A DNA stretch of 26,369 nt from DASPKW01 sp038244055 (GTDB lineage: Bacteria > Planctomycetota > Phycisphaerae > Tepidisphaerales > Tepidisphaeraceae). Every line of letters begins with the position of its first letter. Within the stretch, counting starts at the first letter, position 1. Under the pieces are notes generated by a model that was not told the origin of the DNA, did no database searches, and was given only the letters and a program-made list of their open reading frames with translations. The stretch is from assembly GCA_038244055.1 (NCBI GenBank), contig JBBRTW010000037.1, positions 1 to 26,369 of the forward strand, read 5' to 3'. A program made the position numbers and the translations under genes. Below are positions 1-7,513 of the stretch, one piece after another.

Positions 1-1
1 C

Positions 2-115
2 CTCAAACTCAACAGCGCCCGCTGGACACCCGAGCATGCGGAGAACATTACGGCACTGCGGTGCCTCGACTACAGCGGACTTTGGGCCGAATTCTGGAGC
101 CAACGGGCGGCATAA
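2..115 (+). CDS. Transposase C-terminal fragment (ISKra4-like), 5' truncated by window edge
   Basis: The frame open from base 2 runs 37 codons to a TAA at 113-115. It contains the pattern LKxxxARWxxxxAENxxxLRxLxxSGxWxEFW, which resembles the C-terminal end of ISKra4-type transposases (a small residue followed by RW, an LR-L segment, then W-x-x-[FY]W). The start lies outside the window, so neither intactness nor the DDE catalytic residues can be judged. The gene points toward eda and ends 16 bases before the eda stop codon on the other strand, as expected if an IS inserted at the 3' edge of eda. The family call is from memory of the tail motif only. Another transposase family or a chance frame remains possible. 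Confidence 0.5.
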   Translation, partial: LKLNSARWTPEHAENITALRCLDYSGLWAEFWSQRAA

Positions 116-137
116 GTGCCGAAAACGGGAGTTACAC
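116..137. mobile_element. Putative right end of the IS
   Basis: The short stretch between the transposase stop and the eda coding sequence reads, on the minus strand, GTGTAACTCCCGTTTTCGGC. That is plausible as a terminal inverted repeat. The left end of the element is outside the window, so no partner repeat or target duplication can be checked. The TAA inside GTGTAA is the stop codon of eda. Confidence 0.3.
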
Positions 138-773
138 GCGGCCGCGAATCACCGCGGCGGTATATCGGCGGGCGAGTTCGGTCATCGCGGGCCAGTCCTC
201 TTTCGCCAGCAAAGCCTTCGGGATCAGATTTGACCCCACCGCGACGGCGGGGCAGCCGGCGGCGAAGAAATCGGCGCAGTTTTCGGGCGTCACTCCACCG
301 GTGGGGACCAGCCGGAGCATGGGCATCTCGGCCAGCATCGCGCGGATGTGCGCCAAACCGAAGCGACTGGCGGGGAATATTTTCACGAACTCAGCGCCGG
401 CCTGATGGGCGAGGTGGGCTTCGGTGGGCGTGGTGCAGCCGATGGAGGCGGGGATATCGTGCTTGCGGCAGAGGCGGATCGTATCGGGCTGGCAGGTGGG
501 GGTGATGATGAACCGCGCGCCGGCCGAGATGGCGGCGCGGGCATCGTCGGGGCAGAGGATGGTGCCCGCGCCGCAGAGCATCTTCGGCAGATGCTCGCGG
601 ATGGCGGAAATGCCGGCCAGCGCTGCGGGCGTGTTGAGCGTGATCTCCATGCAGGCAACGCCGCCATCGAAGAGCGCGCGGGCGGCGGCCAGGAGAAGAT
701 CGGGATCGGCCGGGTCAGCGCGGAGGATGGCGATCAGGCCTGCGGAGAGAATGCGGTCGAGAGGCGAGGGCAT
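132..773 (-). CDS. eda: KDPG/KHG aldolase (2-keto-3-deoxy-6-phosphogluconate aldolase)
   Basis: A class I aldolase cleaving KDPG to pyruvate and glyceraldehyde-3-phosphate in the Entner-Doudoroff route. It acts in the cytosol, normally as a trimer. The 213-residue product has the family length. It shows the catalytic glutamate in MEITL (E43), the phosphate/substrate loop GAGTIL (69-74), the Schiff-base lysine in FVKIFPA (K131) and the TGG loop at 158-160 followed by a Gly-Ser-Asn segment near 180. The frame stays open far upstream (to 1826), but that part is antisense to mscL and DUF481, so I start at the ATG at 773, where MPSPLDRIL begins family-like sequence. An ATG at 824 is possible. No clear Shine-Dalgarno is visible. 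The final residues (IRGRV) and the stop may be supplied by the adjacent IS end. No other sugar-acid gene is nearby. Confidence 0.9.
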   Translation of the reverse strand: MPSPLDRILSAGLIAILRADPADPDLLLAAARALFDGGVACMEITLNTPAALAGISAIREHLPKMLCGAGTILCPDDARAAISAGARFIITPTCQPDTIRLCRKHDIPASIGCTTPTEAHLAHQAGAEFVKIFPASRFGLAHIRAMLAEMPMLRLVPTGGVTPENCADFFAAGCPAVAVGSNLIPKALLAKEDWPAMTELARRYTAAVIRGRV

Positions 774-860
774 GGATGGGAGATTGTAGCGGCAAAAGCA
801 TTGACGATCATCGCGGAGAGTCATACTTTGCGCGCATAACCTGCGAAAGGACGTTGAAGC

Positions 861-1358
861 ATGTTCAAGCGAGCGGTCGGCGTTTTGAAATCCAATCTCG
901 ATGAATTCAAGGATTTCGCTTTCAAGGGGAATCTCCTCCAGCTTGCCATCGGCGTGGTACTCGGCACCGCCTTCGGCGATGTCATCAAATCCTTCGTCGA
1001 CAATATTTTCATGCCCTTGATCAGCATTTTCCACGCCGATGCCGCCAAAGGGGCGGGGTACATTCACTGGCAGTTCGCCGGCGTGAAATACGGCATGTTC
1101 CTCGGCGATTTGCTGCGATTCCTGATCATCGCGTTCGCGATCTTCCTGCTGATGGTGAAGGTGATCGGGCTGATCGTGCGCCTGGCGGCCAAGCGCGCGG
1201 CCGAGAAGGAGGCGGCTGCGCCAACTGAAAAAGATTGCCCGTACTGCCTCATGAAAGTGCCCTATCTGGCCCGTAAATGCGGCCACTGCACCTCCGAACT
1301 TCCCGGGATCCTCCAACCCGAGCCGGCCGCGCCGTCCACCCCGGCAGCCTCCGCCTGA
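861..1358 (+). CDS. mscL: Large-conductance mechanosensitive channel MscL with C-terminal zinc ribbon
   Basis: An osmotic safety valve of the inner membrane. Residues 1-110 match MscL: amphipathic N-terminal helix (MFKRAVGVLKSNLDEFKDFA), the TM1 pore helix FKGNLLQLAIGVVLGTAFGDVIKSFV, a periplasmic loop and TM2 (about 80-108). The protein has 165 residues against about 130-150 for typical MscL. The extra C-terminal part holds four cysteines, C126, C129, C140 and C143 (CPYC-x10-CGHC), a zinc-ribbon arrangement, followed by a Pro/Ala-rich tail. A Shine-Dalgarno-like AAAGGA lies 10-15 bases before the ATG. The channel call is near certain. Metal binding by the tail is inferred from cysteine spacing. 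The gene is divergent from eda with an 87-base gap. Confidence 0.95.
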   Translation: MFKRAVGVLKSNLDEFKDFAFKGNLLQLAIGVVLGTAFGDVIKSFVDNIFMPLISIFHADAAKGAGYIHWQFAGVKYGMFLGDLLRFLIIAFAIFLLMVKVIGLIVRLAAKRAAEKEAAAPTEKDCPYCLMKVPYLARKCGHCTSELPGILQPEPAAPSTPAASA

Positions 1359-1489
1359 TTCCGCCGAGGTGTGCCCAAATGCGCCGGATGTTGTGTTCAA
1401 TCCATCAATCCCCACAATAGCGCGCGATGCGGCTACGAGGACCGCATCAAGTGCAGCCGGAAAGGCCGCACCACAATTGTTGAACCATC

Positions 1490-1525
1490 CCGCGGCCCGG
1501 GTTTGTGCTTCCGGCCGGGCCGCGG
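1490..1525. terminator. GC-rich perfect hairpin between mscL and the DUF481 gene
   Basis: Bases 1490-1500 and 1515-1525 form a perfect 11-bp stem (CCGCGGCCCGG) around a 14-base loop. The hairpin lies 131 bases after the mscL stop and 47 bases before the DUF481 start. The following sequence (CTGTTATTG) is only weakly T-rich, so it could be a poor terminator, an mRNA leader hairpin or a protein site. The rest of the 214-base gap shows no gene. Confidence 0.35.
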
Positions 1526-1572
1526 CTGTTATTGACCGGGAGCGATCGAAGAATTTCGCGGAAGGAGCGAAC

Positions 1573-2589
1573 ATGTTGCGCCAGTGGGCCGCCGGATGCG
1601 CGGCCGTAGTGTTATTGGCATCGGCCGTGCAGGCCGATGAGATCATCTTCAACAACGGCGACCGCCTGACGGGCAAGATCGTCGGCGTCGAAGGCGGGAA
1701 GATGAAAATCACCACGAAAGTGGCCGGGGATGTCACGGTCGATACCAAGGACATCAAGACCTTCTCCACCGAGGCGCCCGTTGAGGTGCGCACGAAGGAA
1801 GGGGCGAAGATCACCGCGCCCGCCAAGGCGGATCAGGCGGGCACGGTGAGCATGGCCCCGGCCGGCGGAGCGCCCGCCAAGACCATCAAGGTCGAGGACA
1901 TGAAGTACGTCAACTTCAGCGAGGCCTGGAGCGGGGCGGTCATCGCCGGCGGAATCTTTACGCGCGGCAACACCTATTCCGATCAGGCCAACATCGCCTT
2001 CGATCTCGGCCGGCGCACCGAGCAGGATCGCTGGACCATCGGCGCGGGCTACAACTTCGGCCGCCAGCGCGATGCCACCACCGGCAACAAATCCACCACC
2101 ACCGACAACTGGTTCGCCACCGCCAAGTACGACTACTTCCTGAATGAAAAGCTCTATGCCTTCGGCTCGATCCGCTACGAGCACGATCGCATCGCCAATC
2201 TCGATTACCGCCTGGTGCCGGGCTTTGGCCTGGGCTACCAGTGGATCGACAAGCCCGACCTCAAGTTCGACACCGAAGCCGGCCTGGCGTACGTCTGCGA
2301 GAAATTCAGCGATGATACCAACAACGGTTTCATCTCAGCGCGCTTCGCCTACCACGCGAAGAAGAACTGCTGGGGCGACAAGGTGCAGCTCTTCCACAAC
2401 CTCGAGTATTACCCGAGCCTGGAAACGCTCAGCGATTATCTGATCGTGACCGATGCGGGCATCCGCACCGCCATCACCGAGAAGATGTTCGCGGAGTACA
2501 AGATCGAGTACCGCTACGATGCGATCCCGGCCCAGGGAAGCAGCCGAAGCGACCTGCGGCATATCGTGGGGCTGGGGTGGAAGTTCTGA
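1573..2589 (+). CDS. DUF481 outer-membrane beta-barrel protein (YdiY-like)
   Basis: A 338-residue exported protein. Residues 1-21 form a signal peptide ending AVQA/DE. Residues 22-75 (IIFNNGDRLTGKIVGVEGG...) form the small beta domain often found in front of DUF481 proteins of Planctomycetes and Verrucomicrobia. A linker follows. From about 115 to the end there are alternating hydrophobic strands with the DUF481 hallmarks, and the chain ends GLGWKF with a terminal Phe, the usual signal for outer-membrane barrel assembly. The ATG at 1573 is chosen because GGAAGGAG precedes it by about 6 bases and a signal peptide starts there. The frame is open further upstream to 1369 but without such signals. 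The family was first described as salt-induced outer-membrane proteins, and its precise function is unknown. Confidence 0.85.
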   Translation: MLRQWAAGCAAVVLLASAVQADEIIFNNGDRLTGKIVGVEGGKMKITTKVAGDVTVDTKDIKTFSTEAPVEVRTKEGAKITAPAKADQAGTVSMAPAGGAPAKTIKVEDMKYVNFSEAWSGAVIAGGIFTRGNTYSDQANIAFDLGRRTEQDRWTIGAGYNFGRQRDATTGNKSTTTDNWFATAKYDYFLNEKLYAFGSIRYEHDRIANLDYRLVPGFGLGYQWIDKPDLKFDTEAGLAYVCEKFSDDTNNGFISARFAYHAKKNCWGDKVQLFHNLEYYPSLETLSDYLIVTDAGIRTAITEKMFAEYKIEYRYDAIPAQGSSRSDLRHIVGLGWKF

Positions 2590-2613
2590 TTGAATTGAAT
2601 AGTCGCTCTTGAG

Positions 2614-2741
2614 CGTCATTCCGAGGGAGCTTCAGGCGACCGAGGAATCTTGCCCCGATGGATTGAGCCGTTCGTTTGTTGCGGCTGGCCAATACGCATC
2701 GGCAAGATCCTTCGGGTCGCATAGCTCCCCTCAGGATGACA
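2614..2741. repeat. 128-bp imperfect inverted repeat (palindromic intergenic element)
   Basis: The left arm (2614-2654, starting CGTCATTCCGAGGGAGC) and the reverse complement of the right arm (2701-2741, starting TGTCATCCTGAGGGGAGC) align over about 41 bases with few mismatches. Both arms end in ATCTTGCC, around a 46-base spacer. Sequences starting GTCATCCTGAG and containing CGAAGGATCT recur between genes in many bacterial genomes, so this is probably one copy of a dispersed palindromic family. It begins 24 bases after the DUF481 stop. Confidence 0.75.
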
Positions 2742-2757
2742 TGACTTGCAATCAAAT

Positions 2758-2787
2758 GACCCGCTGGGATTTCCTGGCGGGTCTTTT
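2758..2787 (+). terminator. Intrinsic terminator
   Basis: GACCCGC (2758-2764) and GCGGGTC (2777-2783) form a perfect 7-bp stem with a 12-base loop, followed directly by TTTT (2784-2787). On the plus strand it would end transcription from the DUF481 gene after the palindromic element. On the minus strand the T-run is weak (ATTTGATT), but it may also serve the converging HD-GYP gene, whose stop is 28 bases away. Confidence 0.7.
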
Positions 2788-2814
2788 CATGCGCGGTTGG
2801 CGGAGCGGGATGTT

Positions 2815-3936
2815 TCACTGCTTGGGCCCTTCGCCTTTGGTGCCCATGGCCGCGATTCGATCCAACTCGCCTCGCTTGCGGAGGGAGGTGAAGGCTTTGA
2901 CGATTTCGGGGTCGAACATCGCGGCCGTCGATTCTTCGATCACCGCCGCGGCGTCCTGGGCGGTCCAAGCGCCTTTGTAGATGCGCGGGCTGGTCAGGGC
3001 ATCGTAGACATCGGCCAGGTGGACGATCCGCGCTTCGATGGGAATTTCCCGGCCGGCGAGTTTGTCGGGGTAGCCCGAGCCATCCCAGTTCTCGTGATGG
3101 CTGCGGGCGATCTGGCGGGCGACTTCGAAGAAGGGGCGCTCGGCGAGGATGCGCTCGCCGGCGATGGTGTGCTGCTGGATGGCGGCGCGCTCGGAGGCGG
3201 TCAGCGGGCCGGGCTTTTTCAGGATGTGGTCGGGGACGTGGATTTTCCCGATATCGTGCAGAATCGCGGAATACCCGGCCTGCTCCGCACCCCGCGCCGT
3301 CAGCCCAAGCTCGGTGGCGACGGCGGCGGTGTAATGCTGCATGCGGCGGACGTGCCGGCCGGTGTCTTCATCCTTGGATTCGCTGGCGATGGCCAGCATG
3401 TAGATCGCATCCATGTTGGCCTGGAGGAGATCGGCCGTCCGCTCGCGCACGCGGGCTTCGAGCTCGTGCGAGTAATCCTTGAGGTTCAGCGCTTGCGAGA
3501 GAATGGTGTTGGAAAGCTCGGCGATGATCCGGTACTGGGTGCGGAGATCATCCTCGGCCTTTTTCAGGGGGGAGATATCGGTGAGCGTAATCGCGTAATA
3601 GGCCTCGCCGCCCGCCGCGCTGCCGTTGGTTTTGTCGGCGTGCCAGGTGCGCCCGGAGATGACCACCGGTATCTGCCGCCCAGCGGCGGTGGGCACATGG
3701 AACTGCCCCTCGCGCGGCTCGGTGGTGTCGGAGAGGGCGAGGTCGATCAGGACTTTATCTTCGGGCTCGTCGTACAAATCTGAAAGACGCCGGCCGACCA
3801 GACTGTCGGCGGCGTAGCCGGTCATCGAGCAGGCGCGGGGATTGACGTGAACGATCACGCCGCCCCGGCCGATGAGCACCGCGCCGCAGGCGAGGGCATC
3901 GAGGAGTTCGGTGAATTGGCCGACGCCGGGGGGCAT
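2815..3936 (-). CDS. PAS domain-containing HD-GYP cyclic-di-GMP phosphodiesterase
   Basis: A cytosolic 373-residue sensor/effector. Residues 7-125 form a PAS domain (FTELLDALACGAVLIGRGG, VNPRACSMTGY). A coiled coil covers about 125-180. Residues 185-355 form an HD-GYP domain with HVRRMQHY (195-202), the catalytic HD pair in ILHDIGK (H227, D228), HTIAG (256-260), HHENWDGSGYP (280-290) and HLADVYDALTSPRIYK. All metal ligands appear present, so an active enzyme degrading c-di-GMP is expected, with PAS as the probable signal input. No receiver domain is present. I use the ATG at 3936. An ATG at 3990 has a better Shine-Dalgarno (AGGTGG) and would add 18 residues of non-conserved sequence. The longer open frame to 4257 overlaps cls and is not credible. 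Confidence 0.9.
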   Translation of the reverse strand: MPPGVGQFTELLDALACGAVLIGRGGVIVHVNPRACSMTGYAADSLVGRRLSDLYDEPEDKVLIDLALSDTTEPREGQFHVPTAAGRQIPVVISGRTWHADKTNGSAAGGEAYYAITLTDISPLKKAEDDLRTQYRIIAELSNTILSQALNLKDYSHELEARVRERTADLLQANMDAIYMLAIASESKDEDTGRHVRRMQHYTAAVATELGLTARGAEQAGYSAILHDIGKIHVPDHILKKPGPLTASERAAIQQHTIAGERILAERPFFEVARQIARSHHENWDGSGYPDKLAGREIPIEARIVHLADVYDALTSPRIYKGAWTAQDAAAVIEESTAAMFDPEIVKAFTSLRKRGELDRIAAMGTKGEGPKQ

Positions 3937-4045
3937 GATGGAGATTCTACCCCATGCAGCCGGGCGAAGTGAAAAAACTTGGCAAGACATGACCCACCTA
4001 CTTTTGTTAACGGCTTGGTTGATTATTGGACAATGGCCACCGCCT

Positions 4046-5665
4046 CTACAAAAGCGAATCCGCCAATCGCGCGATATTTTGCAGGACTTTCTGCCATGCC
4101 GGCCTTGCCCGCCAATGTTCCACCGTGATTTCTTCCGCCGCTTCGAAATAGCGCTGCTGGATCTGGCTGAGCTTGGCGACAACCTCGCGATCGTAGACGA
4201 CCAACATGACCTCCGCATTGAGCATGAAGGAGCGGATATCCATGTTGCTGGAGCCAATCAGGGCGATGCAATCATCGAAGCTGACGTGCTTGGCGTGGAG
4301 GAAGCGCTGGGTGTAGGAGTGGATGCGGACGCCGGCTTCGAGGAGGTCTTCGTAGAAGGAGCGCTGGCCGAGGCCGACGAGGTATTGGTCGATCTGGCGG
4401 GAGACGACCAGGTGGACCTCGACGCCGCGGAGGACGGCGGTCTGCATGGCCTGAAGAAGAGGCTCATCGGGGATGAAATAGGGGGTGGTGAGGACGACGC
4501 GTTTTCGGGCGGCGTGAATGAGGGAAACGATCAGGCGCTGGTTGTTCTCGTGCGGGTAGCCCGGGCCGCTGGGGAGAAGTTGGGCGGAGGATTCGCCGGC
4601 GGGCGCGCATTCCGGGAACATTCCCTGGTCGCGAATGCCGGCGGCGGTTTCCACAAAATGGTCGGCCAGAAAGACCGCCTGCAATTGCGCCACCACCGGC
4701 CCGCGCACGCGCACGACGACTTCTTCATACACCAGCGGCTTCTTGAAATCGGAGGCGACGATGTTCTGCGAGCCGGTGTAGCCGATCTGACCGTCGATGA
4801 CGGCGACTTTACGGTGATTGCGGAGGTCGATGCGGGCGCTGCTGATGCGCCGCCAGAGGGAGACGGGGAGGAGGGGGACGACTTCAACGCCGGCCGTGCG
4901 CAACTCCGGGCCGAGGGATTTGAGGCCCTTTTTGGACCCTGAATCATCCATCAACAGGCGGCAGGAGACGCCGCGATCGGCCGCGCGGACGAGGGTGTTG
5001 GCAACGCGCCGGCCGGTGTCATCATCGGCGAAAATGTAATAGAGGAGGTGGACATGGTGTTTGGCGGCATCGATATCGGCGATCAGTCGGTCGATGGCGG
5101 CATCGTACTGGTCGAGGAGCTCGACCTGGTTGCCGCCCATGATCTCGAAATCGCCGAGATTCTGGGCCAGGGTGACGACCTGCGTGAATTCCTCGGGAAG
5201 TTCGAAGCCGGGGGGGAGGATCGGCTCATCGGATTCCAGCGCGGCGGCTTCGCGCGATTGGCGGGCGGCGGCTTCGCCGATGGCGGTCTGGGTTTTGGCG
5301 GATTCGGCGATCATGTGGTAGGTGTCGGCCGCGATGACACTGGCGACCTGATGCGATGCGCTTTCCTTAGACGGGACGACAGCGCCGCCGCCGGCGCGTT
5401 CGAGGAGCAGGCGGGCGAAGCGGTGTTCTTGTTCTTCGCGGATGATTTTTGAGATTCGCGCCTGCACCACCATGCGCCGCCGCGGGAGATAAGGCCGGCC
5501 GATGAGCGTGTAGATGATCAGGCCGCCCCAGGGGAAGAGGAAGATAAGTAAAAGCCACGCCCGCGCGGCCGATGGGCTGCGGCGCTGGGGGACGTAGAAG
5601 AGCATGATGACGCGGATGACCCACTCGGAGATGTAGTAGAGATAATAGATGGTGGGCCAGGGCAT
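4046..5665 (-). CDS. cls: Cardiolipin synthase (phospholipase D superfamily)
   Basis: A 539-residue membrane enzyme that joins phosphatidylglycerol molecules into cardiolipin. Two N-terminal membrane helices lie at about 8-25 and 36-55. A charged linker of roughly 110 residues follows, then two PLD repeats with intact HxK(x)4D motifs: H284-K286-D291 (NHRKVAVID) and H457-K459-D464 (LHAKHVSFD), each followed by G-S-x-N. It is longer than the usual about 480 residues because of the linker. The ATG at 5665 begins MPWPTIYYLYYISEW. A TTG at 5683 would add six residues but lies inside a 7-bp tandem array. No Shine-Dalgarno is evident for either. It lies 70 bases downstream of a small membrane protein gene on the same strand and may share its transcript. 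Confidence 0.92.
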   Translation of the reverse strand: MPWPTIYYLYYISEWVIRVIMLFYVPQRRSPSAARAWLLLIFLFPWGGLIIYTLIGRPYLPRRRMVVQARISKIIREEQEHRFARLLLERAGGGAVVPSKESASHQVASVIAADTYHMIAESAKTQTAIGEAAARQSREAAALESDEPILPPGFELPEEFTQVVTLAQNLGDFEIMGGNQVELLDQYDAAIDRLIADIDAAKHHVHLLYYIFADDDTGRRVANTLVRAADRGVSCRLLMDDSGSKKGLKSLGPELRTAGVEVVPLLPVSLWRRISSARIDLRNHRKVAVIDGQIGYTGSQNIVASDFKKPLVYEEVVVRVRGPVVAQLQAVFLADHFVETAAGIRDQGMFPECAPAGESSAQLLPSGPGYPHENNQRLIVSLIHAARKRVVLTTPYFIPDEPLLQAMQTAVLRGVEVHLVVSRQIDQYLVGLGQRSFYEDLLEAGVRIHSYTQRFLHAKHVSFDDCIALIGSSNMDIRSFMLNAEVMLVVYDREVVAKLSQIQQRYFEAAEEITVEHWRARPAWQKVLQNIARLADSLL

Positions 5666-5669
5666 GGTG

Positions 5670-5711
5670 TGGTCAATGGTCAATTGTCAATTGTTCATGG
5701 TCAATTGTCCA
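5670..5711. repeat. Heptanucleotide tandem array upstream of cls
   Basis: Six 7-bp units occur in a row: TGGTCAA, TGGTCAA, TTGTCAA, TTGTTCA, TGGTCAA, TTGTCCA. The array starts 4 bases upstream of the cls ATG and fills most of the 70-base gap to the next gene, so it covers the place of a ribosome binding site. On the minus strand it contains repeated TTGACCA/TTGACAA, which resemble a -35 hexamer. Confidence 0.8.
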
Positions 5712-5735
5712 AGGTGCCATGCGGCAAACCTGGAG

Positions 5736-6092
5736 TCACTTTCCAGCCAATACGTCGCAAGCGGTTGAGATTGGAAGGGTCAGCCCAATTACGCCCGTGA
5801 TGAATCCAATGAGGGCAAGGACTGTGGTTCTCCGCCAGCGCAGGAAATCACCGATCGGGAGGATGATTGCCAGCAGGGCAAGGGTGAGGGCGACCAGGTT
5901 CATCAGGAGATAGGGTCGATTACCGGGAAAGCAAATTGGCGTTGCCTTCATGAATGACGGGCCGATGACAACCCAGAAACTGGATAGACAGCCGCAGATT
6001 GTCGCGAGGATTCCGTGTAGTGGCCCTATTGGTCGGGTCGAAGTTGGACGGTGGTAATCGAGAATCAAATGGGAGTCTTCACGCGCGGGCAT
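5736..6092 (-). CDS. Small membrane protein of unknown function
   Basis: 118 residues, not recognised. Three hydrophobic segments are visible at about 22-44 (GPLHGILATICGCLSSFWVVIG), 61-84 (YLLMNLVALTLALLAIILPIG) and 89-108 (TTVLALIGFITGVIGLTLPI), with a basic FLRWRR between the last two. The product is therefore probably an integral inner-membrane protein with a hydrophilic N-terminal tail. It begins with an ATG at 6092 without an obvious Shine-Dalgarno. It precedes cls on the same strand with a 70-base gap holding a tandem array. Base composition is lower in GC than its neighbours. The well-formed helices support a real gene, but no function can be given. Confidence 0.6.
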   Translation of the reverse strand: MPAREDSHLILDYHRPTSTRPIGPLHGILATICGCLSSFWVVIGPSFMKATPICFPGNRPYLLMNLVALTLALLAIILPIGDFLRWRRTTVLALIGFITGVIGLTLPISTACDVLAGK

Positions 6093-6129
6093 TGCGTGAT
6101 TTTAGCATCGAGTGATTCAAAGGTGGTCG

Positions 6130-6150
6130 GAGATTTGAGATTTGAAATGA
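6130..6150. repeat. Short heptanucleotide tandem array
   Basis: Three 7-bp units (GAGATTT, GAGATTT, GAAATGA) sit directly beside the terminator hairpin at 6152. The unit resembles those of the longer array at 16234-16324. Confidence 0.6.
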
Positions 6151-6151
6151 C

Positions 6152-6186
6152 AGAGGCCGGACGCCTGATTTGGGCGTCCGGCCTCT
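6152..6186 (-). terminator. Terminator-like hairpin downstream of the Gfo/Idh/MocA gene
   Basis: Bases 6152-6164 (AGAGGCCGGACGC) and 6174-6186 form a perfect 13-bp stem with a 9-base loop. It is 80 bases downstream of the oxidoreductase stop on the minus strand. The sequence after it on that strand (GTCATTTCAAATC) is moderately T-rich. A strong stem with a weak U-tract fits an intrinsic terminator. Confidence 0.6.
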
Positions 6187-6221
6187 TGAATGGTTATGTC
6201 TTGAGTAAAGCAGGAAGACAC

Positions 6222-6243
6222 GGGTAATGGAGTACCATTACCC
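6222..6243. other. Perfect 9-bp hairpin
   Basis: GGGTAATGG (6222-6230) and CCATTACCC (6235-6243) form a perfect stem with the 4-base loop AGTA, 23 bases beyond the oxidoreductase stop. No T-run follows on either strand. It may be part of the 3' end of that transcript or a protein-binding palindrome. Confidence 0.35.
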
Positions 6244-6266
6244 ATGCCACCCAAAGTCACCTTTAC

Positions 6267-7454
6267 TTATTTCACATCGGAGATCTTCACCGGCTTATGC
6301 TGCTCGGCGGAGATCATGACGGCTTCCAAAACGCGCTGGGTTTCGTAGGCGTCCTGGAAATCGGGGAGGGGGACGATGGGTTCCTGGCCGGCGATGATGC
6401 GGAGGATGTCGTAGGCCTGGTTCACGAAGGTGTGCTCGTAGCCCAGGATGTGGGCATCGGGCCACCAATTTTCGGTGTAAGGGTGGCTGCCGCCGTGGGT
6501 ACACATGATCTCGGTCCAGCCCTGGACTTCGCGCGGGCGGGTGGCATCGTAGAACCAGAGGTGGTTCATGTCTTCGAAATCGAAGCGGATGGAGCCCTTG
6601 TTGCCGTTGATCTCCCAGCCGTTGCGGTTCTGGTTGCCGGTGGCCTGGCGGGCGGCTTCGAAGCTGGCGACCGCGCCGCCGGAGAATTTGGCGAGGAAGA
6701 GCACCGTGTCGTCGACGGTCACCTTGCCTTTTTGCCCGCCGCCGGAGGCGCCGGCAGCGATTCCGCCGGCCGCGGCAGTGGTGCTGGGGATGGTGCGCTC
6801 CTTGACGAAAGTCTCGGCCAGCGCGCCGACGATTTCGGTGATCTCCTGGCCGGTGACGAAGCGAGTCATATCGATGATATGGGCGTTGAGATCGCCATGA
6901 GCGCCGGAGCCGGAGAGCTTTTTATCGAAGCGCCAGAGAAGGGGGACCGAATCATCGGCCCAGTCCTGGAGGTAATGGGCGCGAACGTGGCGAATCTCGC
7001 CGAGCGCGCCCTGCTTGACGAGCTTATGCGCCAGGGCGACGGCGGGGACGCGGCGATAGTTGTACCAGACGAAAGTCTTGACACCCGCCTTCTTCGCCAT
7101 TTCCGCCATCTCGCGCGCTTCGCTGAGCGTGCCGGCGATGGGCTTTTCGCAGGAGACATGCTTGCCGGCGGCGATGGCGGCCTTGGCGGGGGGGGCGTGC
7201 ATGAAATTCGGAGTGACGATGTCGACCAAATCAATGTCGGGAGAGGCGACGGTTTTTTCCCAGTCGGTGGAAAAATTCTGCCAGCCCCACTTGGCCATCG
7301 TTTGCGGGTTTTCGGCGGGCATGCCGAAGACGGTGTGCATGACCGGCCGAAGCGGCGGCTTGAAGAAGCGGGAGACCTGGCCCCACGCGTTGGAGTGGGT
7401 GCGGCCCATGAAACCCTGACCGATCAAAGCGACATTGACATGATCCTTCGCCAT
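6267..7454 (-). CDS. Gfo/Idh/MocA family oxidoreductase
   Basis: A 395-residue NAD(P)-dependent sugar or inositol dehydrogenase-type enzyme. The N-terminal Rossmann fold starts VNVALIGQGFMGRTHSNAW (6-24). The family signature CEKPIAGTL has the Lys-Pro pair at 104-105. IVTPNFMH (79-86) and the C-terminal alpha/beta domain with HGDLNAHIIDMTRF follow, where the histidines are typical active-site residues. There is no Tat or Sec signal, so it should be cytosolic. The substrate cannot be told. The family is very expanded in Planctomycetes and acts in sugar catabolism. A Shine-Dalgarno AAAGGA lies 8-13 bases before the ATG at 7454. The gene has its own promoter-like element and terminator, so it is probably monocistronic. 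Confidence 0.93.
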   Translation of the reverse strand: MAKDHVNVALIGQGFMGRTHSNAWGQVSRFFKPPLRPVMHTVFGMPAENPQTMAKWGWQNFSTDWEKTVASPDIDLVDIVTPNFMHAPPAKAAIAAGKHVSCEKPIAGTLSEAREMAEMAKKAGVKTFVWYNYRRVPAVALAHKLVKQGALGEIRHVRAHYLQDWADDSVPLLWRFDKKLSGSGAHGDLNAHIIDMTRFVTGQEITEIVGALAETFVKERTIPSTTAAAGGIAAGASGGGQKGKVTVDDTVLFLAKFSGGAVASFEAARQATGNQNRNGWEINGNKGSIRFDFEDMNHLWFYDATRPREVQGWTEIMCTHGGSHPYTENWWPDAHILGYEHTFVNQAYDILRIIAGQEPIVPLPDFQDAYETQRVLEAVMISAEQHKPVKISDVK

Positions 7455-7513
7455 TGGTTCTGATCCTTTCAGACTGCGCGGAATACGGGAAAAAACGGTA
7501 TGAAGCGGGCGAA

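Noticed and set aside
774..1826. Upstream part of the long minus-strand open frame continuing from eda
   Set aside because: It is antisense to mscL and the DUF481 gene, has no family-like sequence, and arises because GC-rich codons rarely give stops on the opposite strand.
3872..4942. 356-residue plus-strand open frame across the HD-GYP upstream region and cls
   Set aside because: It is antisense to the PLD motifs of cls and shows no domain.
6297..7463. 388-residue plus-strand open frame opposite the oxidoreductase
   Set aside because: Shadow of a clearly recognised Gfo/Idh/MocA gene that has its own promoter, Shine-Dalgarno and motifs.
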